This document shows positions 40,057 through 48,422 of a DNA stretch of 64,000 bases, piece after piece. A model generated the notes under the pieces. The model was not told the DNA's origin. It worked only from the letters and a program-made list of their open reading frames with translations, and did not search any database. Both the position numbers and the translations under genes were made by a program. Source of the DNA: an uncultured Eubacteriales bacterium (GTDB lineage: Bacteria > Bacillota > Clostridia > Oscillospirales > Oscillospiraceae); NCBI GenBank assembly GCA_905198835.1, contig CAJKDY010000014.1, forward strand, positions 1 through 64,000. Reading direction: 5' to 3'. Within the stretch, counting starts at the first letter, position 1. Each line of letters opens with the position of its first letter.

Positions 40057-40085
40057 TTGATTTTTGTCCTAGAGCAGGGTAGAAT
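40057..40085 (+). promoter_or_regulatory. Promoter of the DUF4430 gene
   Basis: TTGATT, 17-bp spacer, TAGAAT, about 33 bp before the ATG at 40118. The DUF4430 gene can thus be expressed apart from the S component. Confidence 0.7.
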
Positions 40086-40117
40086 AGGTAAGAGGATCAG
40101 GAGAGAAGGGCTGGACA

Positions 40118-40789
40118 ATGAAAAACTGGAAACGATATAGCCTTGCCGTGGTAGTCGCGGCGCTGGCGGTGGTTTTGGCGGTGGTGCTGTGGCAGGCAGA
40201 CCGGCCCGGCCAGCAGGGGCTGGAGCCGTCGCCCTTTACAGAGGTAGCGCCCTCGCTCACGCCTACGGCGGCTCCATCGCCCGCGTCAACTCCGGTGGCC
40301 AGCCCGCTGTCCTCGGAGACCGTCCAGCCCAACCCGGAAGCGGCGCCATCCCCCTCTGTCACGCCGGATGCGACGCCCTCGTCTGAGGAGAAGAAGACTG
40401 TCTGCACCATTGCTATCCGCTGCGATACCGTGCTGGAGGATCTGGACAGACTGGATCAGGACAAGGCGGAGCTAGTTCCTGCCGACGGGGCCTTGCTGAG
40501 CAAGACAACGCTCGACTTTTTGGACGGGGAAAGCGCCTTTGACCTTTTAAAGCGCGTCTGTCAGGACAACGGCATCCATCTGGAGTTCTCCATTACCCCG
40601 GGCTATGGCTCGGCCTATATCGAGGGCATTGGAAACCTCTATGAATTTGACTGTGGGGAGCGTTCGGGCTGGCTCTACCGGGTCAATGGTCAGGTCCCAA
40701 GCGTGGCCTGCTCAGCCTATACGCTCCAAGCAGGCGACGCGGTGGAGTTTCTCTATTCCTGCGATTGGGGTCAGGATCTGGACGGATAA
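40118..40789 (+). CDS. DUF4430 (transcobalamin-like C-terminal domain) surface protein
   Basis: 223 residues. A membrane anchor or signal (SLAVVVAALAVVLAVVLWQA) is followed by a Pro/Ser/Thr-rich linker of about 60 residues and a DUF4430 domain (about 95-223: TIAIRCDTVLEDL; DFLDGESAFDLLKRV; GIGNLYEFDCGERSGWLYRV; AGDAVEFLYSCDWGQDL). DUF4430 is the beta domain that in intrinsic factor and transcobalamin helps hold cobalamin; many bacterial surface proteins carry it. Location behind an ECF S component suggests that it presents a ligand to the transporter. It ends in a strong bidirectional terminator. Confidence 0.85.
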   Translation: MKNWKRYSLAVVVAALAVVLAVVLWQADRPGQQGLEPSPFTEVAPSLTPTAAPSPASTPVASPLSSETVQPNPEAAPSPSVTPDATPSSEEKKTVCTIAIRCDTVLEDLDRLDQDKAELVPADGALLSKTTLDFLDGESAFDLLKRVCQDNGIHLEFSITPGYGSAYIEGIGNLYEFDCGERSGWLYRVNGQVPSVACSAYTLQAGDAVEFLYSCDWGQDLDG

Positions 40790-40809
40790 AGGTTCTTCCT
40801 TCCCATAAA

Positions 40810-40842
40810 CAAAGCCGCCAGGCAGCTTGCCCGGCGGCTTTG
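40810..40842. terminator. Bidirectional terminator DUF4430 / DUF6514
   Basis: CAAAGCCGCC (40810-40819) pairs with 40833-40842; convergent genes on both sides. Confidence 0.85.
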
Positions 40843-40854
40843 CTTATATATCGT

Positions 40855-41130
40855 TCAGCGGCCCAGCCAGTCCTCCAGCACATCGTCCAGCGAAACGGGG
40901 GAGACCCGGTTCCGGACGAGCAGGTCCAGCAGCGACGCGGCATCCTGGGCGTTGATGGTCACATGGCGTCGGCAGTGCTCTTGGCCGGTGGTGCAGTCGG
41001 TGATCATTACGCCGTAGCTTTCGCAGCGAAAGCCGTCCACATCGATATCCTCTACCAGCAGACCATACTGCCAGGGCTGTTCCACCTGGGATAGTTTACT
41101 TTCCAACAATCTCCAATCCAATACGCGCAT
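40855..41130 (-). CDS. DUF6514 family protein
   Basis: 91 residues, start at 41130 after AGGAGGAATCGTC. Conserved segments are YGLLVEDID, YGVMITD and INAQDAASLLDLLVRNRVSPVSLDDVLEDWLG, typical of the small DUF6514 proteins of Oscillospiraceae and related Clostridia. Soluble, with no known catalytic residues. Function unknown; it stands alone between two promoters. Confidence 0.8.
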   Translation of the reverse strand: MRVLDWRLLESKLSQVEQPWQYGLLVEDIDVDGFRCESYGVMITDCTTGQEHCRRHVTINAQDAASLLDLLVRNRVSPVSLDDVLEDWLGR

Positions 41131-41293
41131 GACGATTCCTCCTATCCTTTGCGCTTTTGTACGAAGATTGTATATGATTTTCCTGGTTTTGTCAGTCGAT
41201 TAACGGCGAGGACAGAAAAAAAGATGCCCAAATTTTCCTTGGTCAAATTGGTGGATTTGTCCTAAAAGACCCTGGTCCGGCGGCAAATAGGGG

Positions 41294-41322
41294 TTGTGCC
41301 CGGCGGGCTTTTGTGGTATGAT
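41294..41322 (+). promoter_or_regulatory. Promoter of purB-pfkA
   Basis: TTGTGC, 17-bp spacer, TATGAT, 41 bp before the purB ATG. Confidence 0.75.
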
Positions 41323-41362
41323 GAAATACGAAATTTTTTGTGCAGAAACGAGGTCGAACACC

Positions 41363-42802
41363 ATGAAGGACCGCTATGAAAGTCCGCTGTCAGGCCGGTA
41401 CGCCAGCGGGTCGATGCAGTACATATTCTCTCCGGATAAGAAGTTTTCCACCTGGCGGCGGCTGTGGGTCGCTCTGGCTCGGGGCGAGATGGAGCTGGGC
41501 CTGCCCGTTACGGCGGAGCAGGTCCAGGAACTGGAGGCCCATGTGGACGCCAAGTTCATCGACTATGATCTGGCCGCCCAAAAGGAGCGGGAGCTGCGCC
41601 ATGACGTGATGGCCCACATCCACACCTACGGCGCCCAGTGTCCCAAGGCCATGCCAATCATCCACCTGGGCGCTACCAGTTGCTATGTGGGCGACAACAC
41701 CGACGTGATCCTCATGCGGGAGGCACTGCTGCTGGTGCGCAAAAAGCTGGTCCGTGTCCTGGCCAGGCTGGCCGCCTTTGCGGAGAAGTATAAGGCCCTG
41801 CCCACTTTGGGCTTTACCCACTTCCAGAGTGCCCAGATGGTCACCGTGGGCAAGCGGGCCACCCTTTGGATGAACGAACTGTTGATGGACCTGGACGAGG
41901 TGGACTACCGCCTGAGCACGCTGAAGCTCCTGGGATCCAAGGGAACCACCGGCACTCAGGCCAGCTTCCTGGAACTCTTTGGTGGCGACCATGAGAAGGT
42001 GAAGGCGCTGGAGGAGAAGATCGCCCGGGAGATGGGGTTTGACAGCGTTGTGCCCGTGTCGGGCCAGACCTATTCCCGGAAGATGGACTACAACGTGCTG
42101 TCCACCCTCTCCGGCATTGCCCAGTCGGCCAGCAAGTTCGCCACCGATCTGAGGCTGCTTTGCCACTTGAAGGAGGTGGAGGAGCCTTTTGAGAAGAATC
42201 AGATCGGCTCCTCGGCCATGCCCTATAAGCGCAATCCCATGCGTTGTGAGCGTATTTGCTCCCTGGCTCGCTACGTGATGAGCGACGTGATGAATGGCGC
42301 CATCACCGCCTCCAGCCAGTGGTTTGAGCGGACCTTGGATGATTCGGCCAACAAGCGCCTCAGCGTGCCTGAGGGCTTTTTGGCGGTGGACGCCATCCTG
42401 AATATCTGGGAGAACGTGGCCAGCGGACTGATCGTCCACGAAAAGGTCATCGAAAAGCATGTCATGGAGGAGCTCCCCTTCATGGCCTCGGAGAATATCA
42501 TGATGGACGCGGTGAAAAAGGGCGGCGACCGCCAGGCTCTCCATGAGCGCATCCGTGTTCTGGCCATCGAGGCGGGTAAAGTGGTCAAGGACGAGGGCAA
42601 GCCTAATGACTTGATCGACCGCATCGCGGGCGATCCCATGTTTGGTATGAGCCGTGACGAGTTGATGGCCCACATGGAACCCAGCCGGTACATTGGCCGC
42701 TGTCCCGAGCAGGTCAGCGAGTTTTTGGCGCTCTGCGTTCAGCCTGTGCTGGACAAGTATGCCGACGCCCTCTCCGGCGAGGGCGTGGCTCTGACGGTAT
42801 AA
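41363..42802 (+). CDS. purB: Adenylosuccinate lyase
   Basis: 479 residues from the ATG at 41363; the ribosome site (GAGGTCG) is weak. It shows HIHTYGAQCPKAMPIIHLGA, GFTHFQSAQMVTVGKRA, the fumarase-superfamily signature IGSSAMPYKRNPMRCERI and a C-terminal helical domain. It cleaves adenylosuccinate and SAICAR to release fumarate in purine synthesis. Length fits the mammalian-like 480-residue class more than the 430-residue bacterial class, as in many Clostridia. It is 18 bp before pfkA, an unusual but clear two-gene operon. Confidence 0.96.
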   Translation: MKDRYESPLSGRYASGSMQYIFSPDKKFSTWRRLWVALARGEMELGLPVTAEQVQELEAHVDAKFIDYDLAAQKERELRHDVMAHIHTYGAQCPKAMPIIHLGATSCYVGDNTDVILMREALLLVRKKLVRVLARLAAFAEKYKALPTLGFTHFQSAQMVTVGKRATLWMNELLMDLDEVDYRLSTLKLLGSKGTTGTQASFLELFGGDHEKVKALEEKIAREMGFDSVVPVSGQTYSRKMDYNVLSTLSGIAQSASKFATDLRLLCHLKEVEEPFEKNQIGSSAMPYKRNPMRCERICSLARYVMSDVMNGAITASSQWFERTLDDSANKRLSVPEGFLAVDAILNIWENVASGLIVHEKVIEKHVMEELPFMASENIMMDAVKKGGDRQALHERIRVLAIEAGKVVKDEGKPNDLIDRIAGDPMFGMSRDELMAHMEPSRYIGRCPEQVSEFLALCVQPVLDKYADALSGEGVALTV

Positions 42803-42820
42803 GGAAAGGGGAGAGGCGCT

Positions 42821-43837
42821 ATGGCAGAAAAAACGGTACGCCGTATCGGCGTTTTGACAAGCGGCGGAGACGCGCCGGGCATGAACGCCGTCGTCCGCTC
42901 CGTAGCCCGGACCTGTCTTCATCTGGGCATCGAGTGTATTGGCATCCGCCGGGGCTACTACGGCCTGGTGAACGGGGATGTTTTCCCCCTGGACTATGAC
43001 GCCAGCAGCGGTCTGATCCGCCGGGGCGGCACCGTGCTCTACACCGCTCGCAGCAAGGACTTCCAGACCGAGGAGGGCCAGGAAAAGGCCGCTGCCACCT
43101 GTAAATTCATGGGTCTAGACGGTGTGATCGCCATTGGCGGAGACGGTACCTTCCGGGGCCTTCAGGCCCTGTCCCACACCGGCGTCAGCGTGGTAGGCAT
43201 CCCCGGTACCATTGACAACGACATCGCCTGCACCTCCTACACCATCGGTTTTGACACCGCCTGCAACACCGCTATCGAGGCCATCGACCGGCTCCAGGAC
43301 ACCATGCAGTCCCATGAGCGTTGCTCGGTGGTGGAGGTCATGGGCCGCCACGCGGGCTATCTGGCGCTGAATGTAGCCGTGGCCTGCGGCGCATTGGCGG
43401 TGCTGATCCCAGAAAAGCCGGTGGACTTTGAAGCGGATGTGCTGGAGCCCATCCGGCGCTCCCGATTGGTCGGCCGGACCCACTTTATGATCATTGTGGC
43501 CGAAGGCGCCGGCAGCGCTTACGATGTGGCCCAGCATATCCATGAGTCTCTGGGCGTAGATACCCGGGTCACCGTTCTGGGTCATGTCCAGCGCGGCGGC
43601 TCGCCCACGGTCCAGGACCGGGTAGTGGCCACTCATATGGGCTACTACGCCGTTAATCTGCTGGCCGAGGGCAAGACCAATCGGGTGGTGGCCTTTGACG
43701 GCGAGCGCTATCTGGACTACGACATCGAAGAGGCCCTTGCCATGAAAAAGAGCATCGACGCCGGCACCTACGAGATGATCCAGCGCCTTACTGGCACCGA
43801 TGCCCTCACCCGCATGGGTAGCGCCGGTCGTCTTTGA
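42821..43837 (+). CDS. pfkA: 6-phosphofructokinase (ATP type)
   Basis: 338 residues after GGAAAGGGGAGAGG. It has GVLTSGGDAPGMNA, GGDGTFRG, PGTIDNDI (catalytic Asp) and MGRHAGYLAL. Gly in GGDGT, in place of the Asp of the PPi enzymes, points to ATP as phosphate donor. It phosphorylates fructose 6-phosphate in glycolysis. It is slightly longer than the 320-residue Bacillus enzyme, with QRGGSPTVQDR conserved at the C-terminal region. A terminator follows. Confidence 0.96.
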   Translation: MAEKTVRRIGVLTSGGDAPGMNAVVRSVARTCLHLGIECIGIRRGYYGLVNGDVFPLDYDASSGLIRRGGTVLYTARSKDFQTEEGQEKAAATCKFMGLDGVIAIGGDGTFRGLQALSHTGVSVVGIPGTIDNDIACTSYTIGFDTACNTAIEAIDRLQDTMQSHERCSVVEVMGRHAGYLALNVAVACGALAVLIPEKPVDFEADVLEPIRRSRLVGRTHFMIIVAEGAGSAYDVAQHIHESLGVDTRVTVLGHVQRGGSPTVQDRVVATHMGYYAVNLLAEGKTNRVVAFDGERYLDYDIEEALAMKKSIDAGTYEMIQRLTGTDALTRMGSAGRL

Positions 43838-43847
43838 GCTCAAGACT

Positions 43848-43883
43848 TTTCAGGCAGCCCCATGAGGCTGCCTGAAATTTTTT
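43848..43883 (+). terminator. Terminator of purB-pfkA
   Basis: TTTCAGGCAGCC (43848-43859) pairs with 43866-43877, loop CCATGA, then TTTTTT. Confidence 0.9.
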
Positions 43884-43890
43884 ACAAAAA

Positions 43891-43960
43891 ACTATCAGAG
43901 TAGTATTGACAATCCGAAACTATCGTGGTAGTATAACAGCATAAACTATTGCAATAGTTT
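43891..43960 (+). promoter_or_regulatory. blaI-type promoter with three operator palindromes
   Basis: Promoter TTGACA (43906-43911), 17-bp spacer, TAGTAT (43929-43934). Operators: ACTATCAGAGTAGT (43891-43904), ACTATCGTGGTAGT (43919-43932, over the spacer and -10) and AAACTATTGCAATAGTTT (43943-43960, perfect 18 bp). Centres are 26-28 bp apart, on one face of the helix. This is where the BlaI-like repressor encoded next should bind. Confidence 0.82.
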
Positions 43961-43981
43961 GGGTGAAAGGGAAGTGTTACC

Positions 43982-44353
43982 ATGTCTGTGAAGCTCTTTG
44001 ATTCCGAACTGAAGGTGATGGACGTACTCTGGCGGCAGGGGGACAAGACCGCCAAGGAGATCTCTGCCATTTTGGGCGACGCCATCGGCTGGAACGTGAA
44101 CACCACCTACACCGTCATCAAGAAGTGCGTGGCCAAGGGCGCCATTGCCCGCACCGACCCCGGGTTTGTGTGCCACGCCCTCATTGCCAAGGAGGAGGTC
44201 CAGCAAGCGGAGACCGACGAGCTGATTGGCAAGCTCTTCGACGGCTCGGCGGATCAGCTCTTTGCCGCGCTGCTGGGGCGGAAGAAGCTGACGGCGGAGC
44301 AGATCGCCCGATTGAAGCAGATCGTGGACGATATGGACGAGGACACGTTATGA
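43982..44353 (+). CDS. blaI: BlaI/MecI-family repressor
   Basis: 123 residues, start after AAAGGGAAGTGTTAC. Winged helix with LFDSELKVMDVLWRQGDKTA, VNTTYTVIKKCVAKG and RTDPGFVCHALIAKEEVQ, then a dimerization tail. It represses its own operon through the three operators upstream until the co-encoded M56 sensor inactivates it. Its stop overlaps the sensor start (ATGA). No beta-lactamase or PBP2a gene follows, so the controlled output is the sensor's own wall hydrolase domain or a distant gene. Confidence 0.93.
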   Translation: MSVKLFDSELKVMDVLWRQGDKTAKEISAILGDAIGWNVNTTYTVIKKCVAKGAIARTDPGFVCHALIAKEEVQQAETDELIGKLFDGSADQLFAALLGRKKLTAEQIARLKQIVDDMDEDTL

Positions 44354-47076
44354 GTCTTTTGGATATGAGCCTGGCTGGGGGCGTTTTTATCCTGGCTGTC
44401 GTTGTCATTCGAGCTGTGGCCATCGACCATTTGCCCAAGGGGACCTTTTTGTGCCTGTGGGCGGTGGCGCTGGGCCGGCTTTTGGTGCCCTACGCGCTGC
44501 CTTCGGCCCTCAGCGTCTATTCTCTGCTAGAGCGGTTGACCCCAGCGGCGGAGCCGGTCCAAACCAGCCTGGTGCAAGGCCCGATCCTGCCGATCGCCCC
44601 TATGCCTTATGTGCCCGCGGCCACGCCCCCTGCCGTGGGGACTAAGGCGGTGGCCTCGGCGCCGATCGACTGGCCTGTCGTGGCCTGGCTGGCGGTAGCG
44701 CTGGCCTGCGCCGCCGTCTTCGCCGTCAGCTACTACCGCTGCCGCCGGGAATTTCGCTCAGCCCTGCCGGTGGACAATGCCTCGGCAAAGGCCTGGCTGG
44801 AAGCCCATCCGCTTCGTCGGAGGGTCCGGCTCCGGGTCTCTGACCGCATCACCACGCCCCTGACCTACGGCGTAGTTCGGCCTGTGATCCTCCTGCCTAA
44901 GGGCACCGACTGGACCGACGGCGAGGGGCTTTCCTATGTACTGTGCCATGAGCTATGCCATATCCGCCGCTTTGACGCGGTCACCAAGCTGCTGCTGGCG
45001 GCGGCACTGTGCCTGCACTGGTTCAACCCGGCGGTGTGGGTGATGTATGTGCTGGCCAACCGCGACCTGGAGCTGAGCTGCGACGAGGCCGTGGTGCGCC
45101 AGCTGGGCCCGGACCGCCGCCGCGCCTACGCCGCCGCTCTCATCCGCATGGAGGAGCGCCGCAGCGCTCTGGCGCCCCTTTATAATCATTTCAGCAAAAA
45201 CGCCATGGAAGAAAGGATCGTTGCCATTATGAAGATTCGAAAGACCTCGCTGGCGGCGCTGCTCTTGGCTGTCACGCTGATCGTAGGCGTCACCGTCGCC
45301 TTTGCCACGACGGCCAAGCAGCCCGCGGCGCAAGAGACCGTGCCCGACCAGATCGTGGCCAGCCTGGACTATCAACCCGACGCCATTCGCTTTACCCTCC
45401 CAAAGGACCTGGCTCAGCCGGAACACCTGACCATCCACGTGTCTGGCCGTGCCCAGTATCAAGACGGCTTCAGCCGGAGCCTTCATTTCCTGGAGGGCGA
45501 GACCTGGGAAGCGGGGAAGGGCTATACCATCCCCTACGACCCAAGCTACACGGACCTTTTCCTGGACATCAGCTATCCCGGCGCTGACGACAAGCTGGTC
45601 GAGCGTAGCGTAGACCTGCTGTCCGCCGGAAAGTACGGCCTGGACAACCCCGACAAGACCACCACGGAGGTCCAGCACATCACATCCTATATGGACCCCG
45701 TGGACGGCAAGACCTATTACAGCACCGATAACGGCCAGACCTGGCAGGAGGGAGACCCCTTCACGGCCACCGGGTACGGCTTTGATGATGTGGAGTGGTG
45801 GACCGCCGAGGAATACGAGGCCTGGCTGGCAGAGCAAAAGAAGGAGCTTCAGGCTATGCTAGGCGAGCGCAGCTGGAACCCCACCGAGGGCTGGTACACC
45901 TGGGACCAGGCGCGCATCGACGCCGCCATCGCGGGGAGTGAACAGCTCCTACAGGAGATCAAGGACGGCAAAAAGGTCTCCAAGCCCACTGCTGACGGCG
46001 ATACCATGATCCAGTTCAGTTATGACCCCAGGGCCATTACCTCGGTGGCCGAGATAGGGGACGCGGTGGCCCTGGGACAGTCCGACCCGGTCAGCGAGCG
46101 CGACCAAAAGGACCTGCTGGCGGAGTACGGCCCCTACGGCATCAGCTTTGACAGCGCGGGAAATATGCTCTACGAGGGCAAGGTGATCGGGCTGTTTATG
46201 GACGGCGTGGAACTGGCTGATGGCGGTTGGGCCACGCGGTATGTCTATCAAAGCGACGTGGGCGTCCAGCGGCTGATCACCGTCCGCAGCCGCAAGGACA
46301 ACGGCGACGGCAGCTATGATCCCTTTGGGCCGCTGACCGGCATCCGGGCCATGACGGACAGCGAATGGGCGGCGCTGGGCAAGGTCAATGCCGGCCTGGA
46401 GGCGGTCGCCGTGGACCGTGGCAGCACTACCGAGGACAACAGCGTGGATTTCCGGGACGCCTTCAACGAGAAGTTCAAGCCTTACGGCGTCTCCTTCGTT
46501 CCCAGCGGCAGCTTTGGCAACGTCTACTGGAATGGCCAGCTGGTCAAGGTTTTTGAGGACAAGATGCCCGATGGAGGCTATCAGACCATCTCCTCCATCG
46601 ACGGCGGCGAGATCAGCCTGCGGGCGGTCTACGGCGCTGATGGCAAGCTCACCGGCGTGGCCCCGTCTACCGGGAATGAGGCCCTTCGTTGGCCCTTGCC
46701 CGCTGACCAGGCCTCGGTCTCCAACGCTTTTGGCGCCAAGACCGACCCCATTTCCGGCAAGACTGCCCAGCACGCCGGTATCGACGTCACCGCCCCTTCC
46801 GGCACCTCGGTCTACGCCGCTCACAGCGGGGAGGTGGTGACCGCCGAGTTTCAGAGTAAGTACGGCAGTTGTGTCGTCCTGGACCGTGGCGACGGCGTGA
46901 GAACCCTCTACGCCCACCTGTCTGAACGGGCGGTGTCAGTGGGAGACCAGGTAGAGGCGGGGCAGACCATCGGCGCCGTGGGTTCCAGTGGTCAAGCGAC
47001 GGGGCCCCATCTCCACTTTGCCCTCTATCAAGATGGCGCGGCTCAGGACCCCATGGCCTGTTTTTCTCAAAATTGA
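44350..47076 (+). CDS. BlaR1-type M56 metallopeptidase fused to an M23 endopeptidase
   Basis: 908 residues from the ATG at 44350. Membrane helices near 5-25, 32-55 and 110-130; cytoplasmic M56 zinc site CHELCHIRRF (His200, His204) and NRDLELSCDEAVV; a further helix near 300-318. The outside part (320-780) has repeated domains, ending with an M23/LytM domain: QHAGIDV (His808) and GPHLHFALY (His887, His889). In BlaR1 the outer sensor domain is a beta-lactam-binding protein; here it is replaced by a domain that could cut peptidoglycan. An intact fusion with all zinc ligands visible. Confidence 0.9.
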   Translation: MSLLDMSLAGGVFILAVVVIRAVAIDHLPKGTFLCLWAVALGRLLVPYALPSALSVYSLLERLTPAAEPVQTSLVQGPILPIAPMPYVPAATPPAVGTKAVASAPIDWPVVAWLAVALACAAVFAVSYYRCRREFRSALPVDNASAKAWLEAHPLRRRVRLRVSDRITTPLTYGVVRPVILLPKGTDWTDGEGLSYVLCHELCHIRRFDAVTKLLLAAALCLHWFNPAVWVMYVLANRDLELSCDEAVVRQLGPDRRRAYAAALIRMEERRSALAPLYNHFSKNAMEERIVAIMKIRKTSLAALLLAVTLIVGVTVAFATTAKQPAAQETVPDQIVASLDYQPDAIRFTLPKDLAQPEHLTIHVSGRAQYQDGFSRSLHFLEGETWEAGKGYTIPYDPSYTDLFLDISYPGADDKLVERSVDLLSAGKYGLDNPDKTTTEVQHITSYMDPVDGKTYYSTDNGQTWQEGDPFTATGYGFDDVEWWTAEEYEAWLAEQKKELQAMLGERSWNPTEGWYTWDQARIDAAIAGSEQLLQEIKDGKKVSKPTADGDTMIQFSYDPRAITSVAEIGDAVALGQSDPVSERDQKDLLAEYGPYGISFDSAGNMLYEGKVIGLFMDGVELADGGWATRYVYQSDVGVQRLITVRSRKDNGDGSYDPFGPLTGIRAMTDSEWAALGKVNAGLEAVAVDRGSTTEDNSVDFRDAFNEKFKPYGVSFVPSGSFGNVYWNGQLVKVFEDKMPDGGYQTISSIDGGEISLRAVYGADGKLTGVAPSTGNEALRWPLPADQASVSNAFGAKTDPISGKTAQHAGIDVTAPSGTSVYAAHSGEVVTAEFQSKYGSCVVLDRGDGVRTLYAHLSERAVSVGDQVEAGQTIGAVGSSGQATGPHLHFALYQDGAAQDPMACFSQN

Positions 47077-47096
47077 CGTCCCTACTCAGGGTAATA

Positions 47097-47126
47097 AGAG
47101 CCTCCATCCGTCAGGATGGAGGCTCT
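47097..47126. terminator. Bidirectional terminator overlapping the spoIIP stop
   Basis: AGAGCCTCCATCC (47097-47109) pairs with 47114-47126 around GTCA. The loop contains the spoIIP TGA (47113-47111), so the right arm is also coding sequence. Confidence 0.88.
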
Positions 47127-48247
47127 GTTTGTTGCTCCGGCAGCAGTGATTTGATGACGGGAGCGGTGGCCTGGGCAAAGGTCCTGGCGGCAGTCAGGGC
47201 CTCGGCCAGGCTGTTGCCGTGGCCGCCTACCTCTACCAGTAGGCTGCCGGGAGAGAGATTTTGGTTATAGTGGGATTTGCGCAAAGCAATGGGCCGGGCT
47301 AAGGTAGGGGCCTTTTCGTTGAGGGCCCGCTCCAGGGTCATGGCGAAGGCCAGGTTCTGATGCCAGTTGGGGTGAGAGCCGCCATTCTCCTCGGTTCCCA
47401 CCACCAGCATGACCTGGGCGCAGCCGGGCAGGTTCTCGCTGTCGGCTACCACCTTGTAGACCGTACCCTCGCTGCCCACCAGGGCGTCCCGGTGGACGTC
47501 CAGCACCACGGCAATGGAGGGGTAGGCAGCCAGATACTCCTCCACCGTGACCTTGGAGCGGGTGTAGGCGCCATTATAGTTGGGGTAGTCATGGAGGGTG
47601 CGATCGTGGAGGACGTTGAGTCCGGCCTGGGCGAAGGCCGCGGCCATCTCATCGCCCACCCGGACCACGTTGTGAGCATCGTCCAGGGTGCGGTAAGGGT
47701 CGCTTTCGGTGTAAAGGTCTTGGCCAGACTGTGTGTAGCTCTCGGTGGCGTGGGTGTGGACGATCAGGATCTGGGGGCCCTTGCCCTGGCCGGAGAGGAC
47801 CACTGGCTCCTTGGCCAGGGCTTCCAGATCTACGGCCTGGCTGGTGCGGTTATAGAGGAAAACCCCGCCGGCAGAGGGATAGGCACCGTCGTTGGTCGGC
47901 AAAATGGTCTGGGCTACCACATTCTGCTCCTGACTCTGGTTCTGGGCGATGGGCGTTTCATCCTCCAGGGAAACCGGGCCGGTCGGCGTGGGCGTGGCGA
48001 CAGCTTCCGGCAGGGTAGCGGGCTTATTTTCTGATGCTCTATCTGTAAAGGTTAAAACCTTGCCGTGCTGCAAATAGGGAGACTGTCCCACCAGCAGTCG
48101 TTCCCAGAGAGCCGGAGCGGTGGCGGAGGACCCGGCAAGCGTTAGATCAGCTGCCGACCCCGGGCCAGAGGCCCCCATCAGGCACCAAATGCCTGCCAGC
48201 GCCAAAAAGAGCGCCCCAAACCGCCGTGACAGCTTGGCCCATTTCAC
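47111..48247 (-). CDS. spoIIP: Stage II sporulation protein P
   Basis: 378 residues. N-terminal membrane anchor (FGALFLALAGIWCLMGASG), a linker of about 110 residues, then the SpoIIP amidase/endopeptidase: ILIVHTHATESYTQSG (zinc His), DDAHNVVRVGDEMAAAF, VVLDVHRDA, LVVGTEENGGSHPNWHQNL and LLVEVGGHGNSLAEA. It degrades septal peptidoglycan during engulfment with SpoIID and SpoIIM. Evidence that the organism forms spores. The stop codon is inside the terminator loop. Confidence 0.95.
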   Translation of the reverse strand: MKWAKLSRRFGALFLALAGIWCLMGASGPGSAADLTLAGSSATAPALWERLLVGQSPYLQHGKVLTFTDRASENKPATLPEAVATPTPTGPVSLEDETPIAQNQSQEQNVVAQTILPTNDGAYPSAGGVFLYNRTSQAVDLEALAKEPVVLSGQGKGPQILIVHTHATESYTQSGQDLYTESDPYRTLDDAHNVVRVGDEMAAAFAQAGLNVLHDRTLHDYPNYNGAYTRSKVTVEEYLAAYPSIAVVLDVHRDALVGSEGTVYKVVADSENLPGCAQVMLVVGTEENGGSHPNWHQNLAFAMTLERALNEKAPTLARPIALRKSHYNQNLSPGSLLVEVGGHGNSLAEALTAARTFAQATAPVIKSLLPEQQTEPPS

Positions 48248-48354
48248 CGCTCATCGCCTCCTTCTCGCCGACAGTCTATGTCTGCCTCCATTCTCCTAGA
48301 ACACAAAACCATAGGTCCGCTTCGTTTTTGTGCGGTGTAGAGGCAAAATTCACA

Positions 48355-48383
48355 TTGCAATCTTCGGTAAAGTTTGGTATAAT
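48355..48383 (+). promoter_or_regulatory. smc promoter
   Basis: TTGCAA, 17-bp spacer, TATAAT; 40 bp before the TTG start of smc. Confidence 0.82.
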
Positions 48384-48422
48384 GTTTTAATTAAAGTATG
48401 CTATGTTGGGAGGTGTGTCCTT

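Noticed and set aside
41390..42922. A 510-codon minus-strand open frame inside purB
   Set aside because: PurB signature SSAMPYKRNP is on the plus strand; the other frame has no motif or ribosome site.
42821..43837. PPi-dependent phosphofructokinase
   Set aside because: The motif is GGDGT, not GGDDT, which indicates the ATP type.
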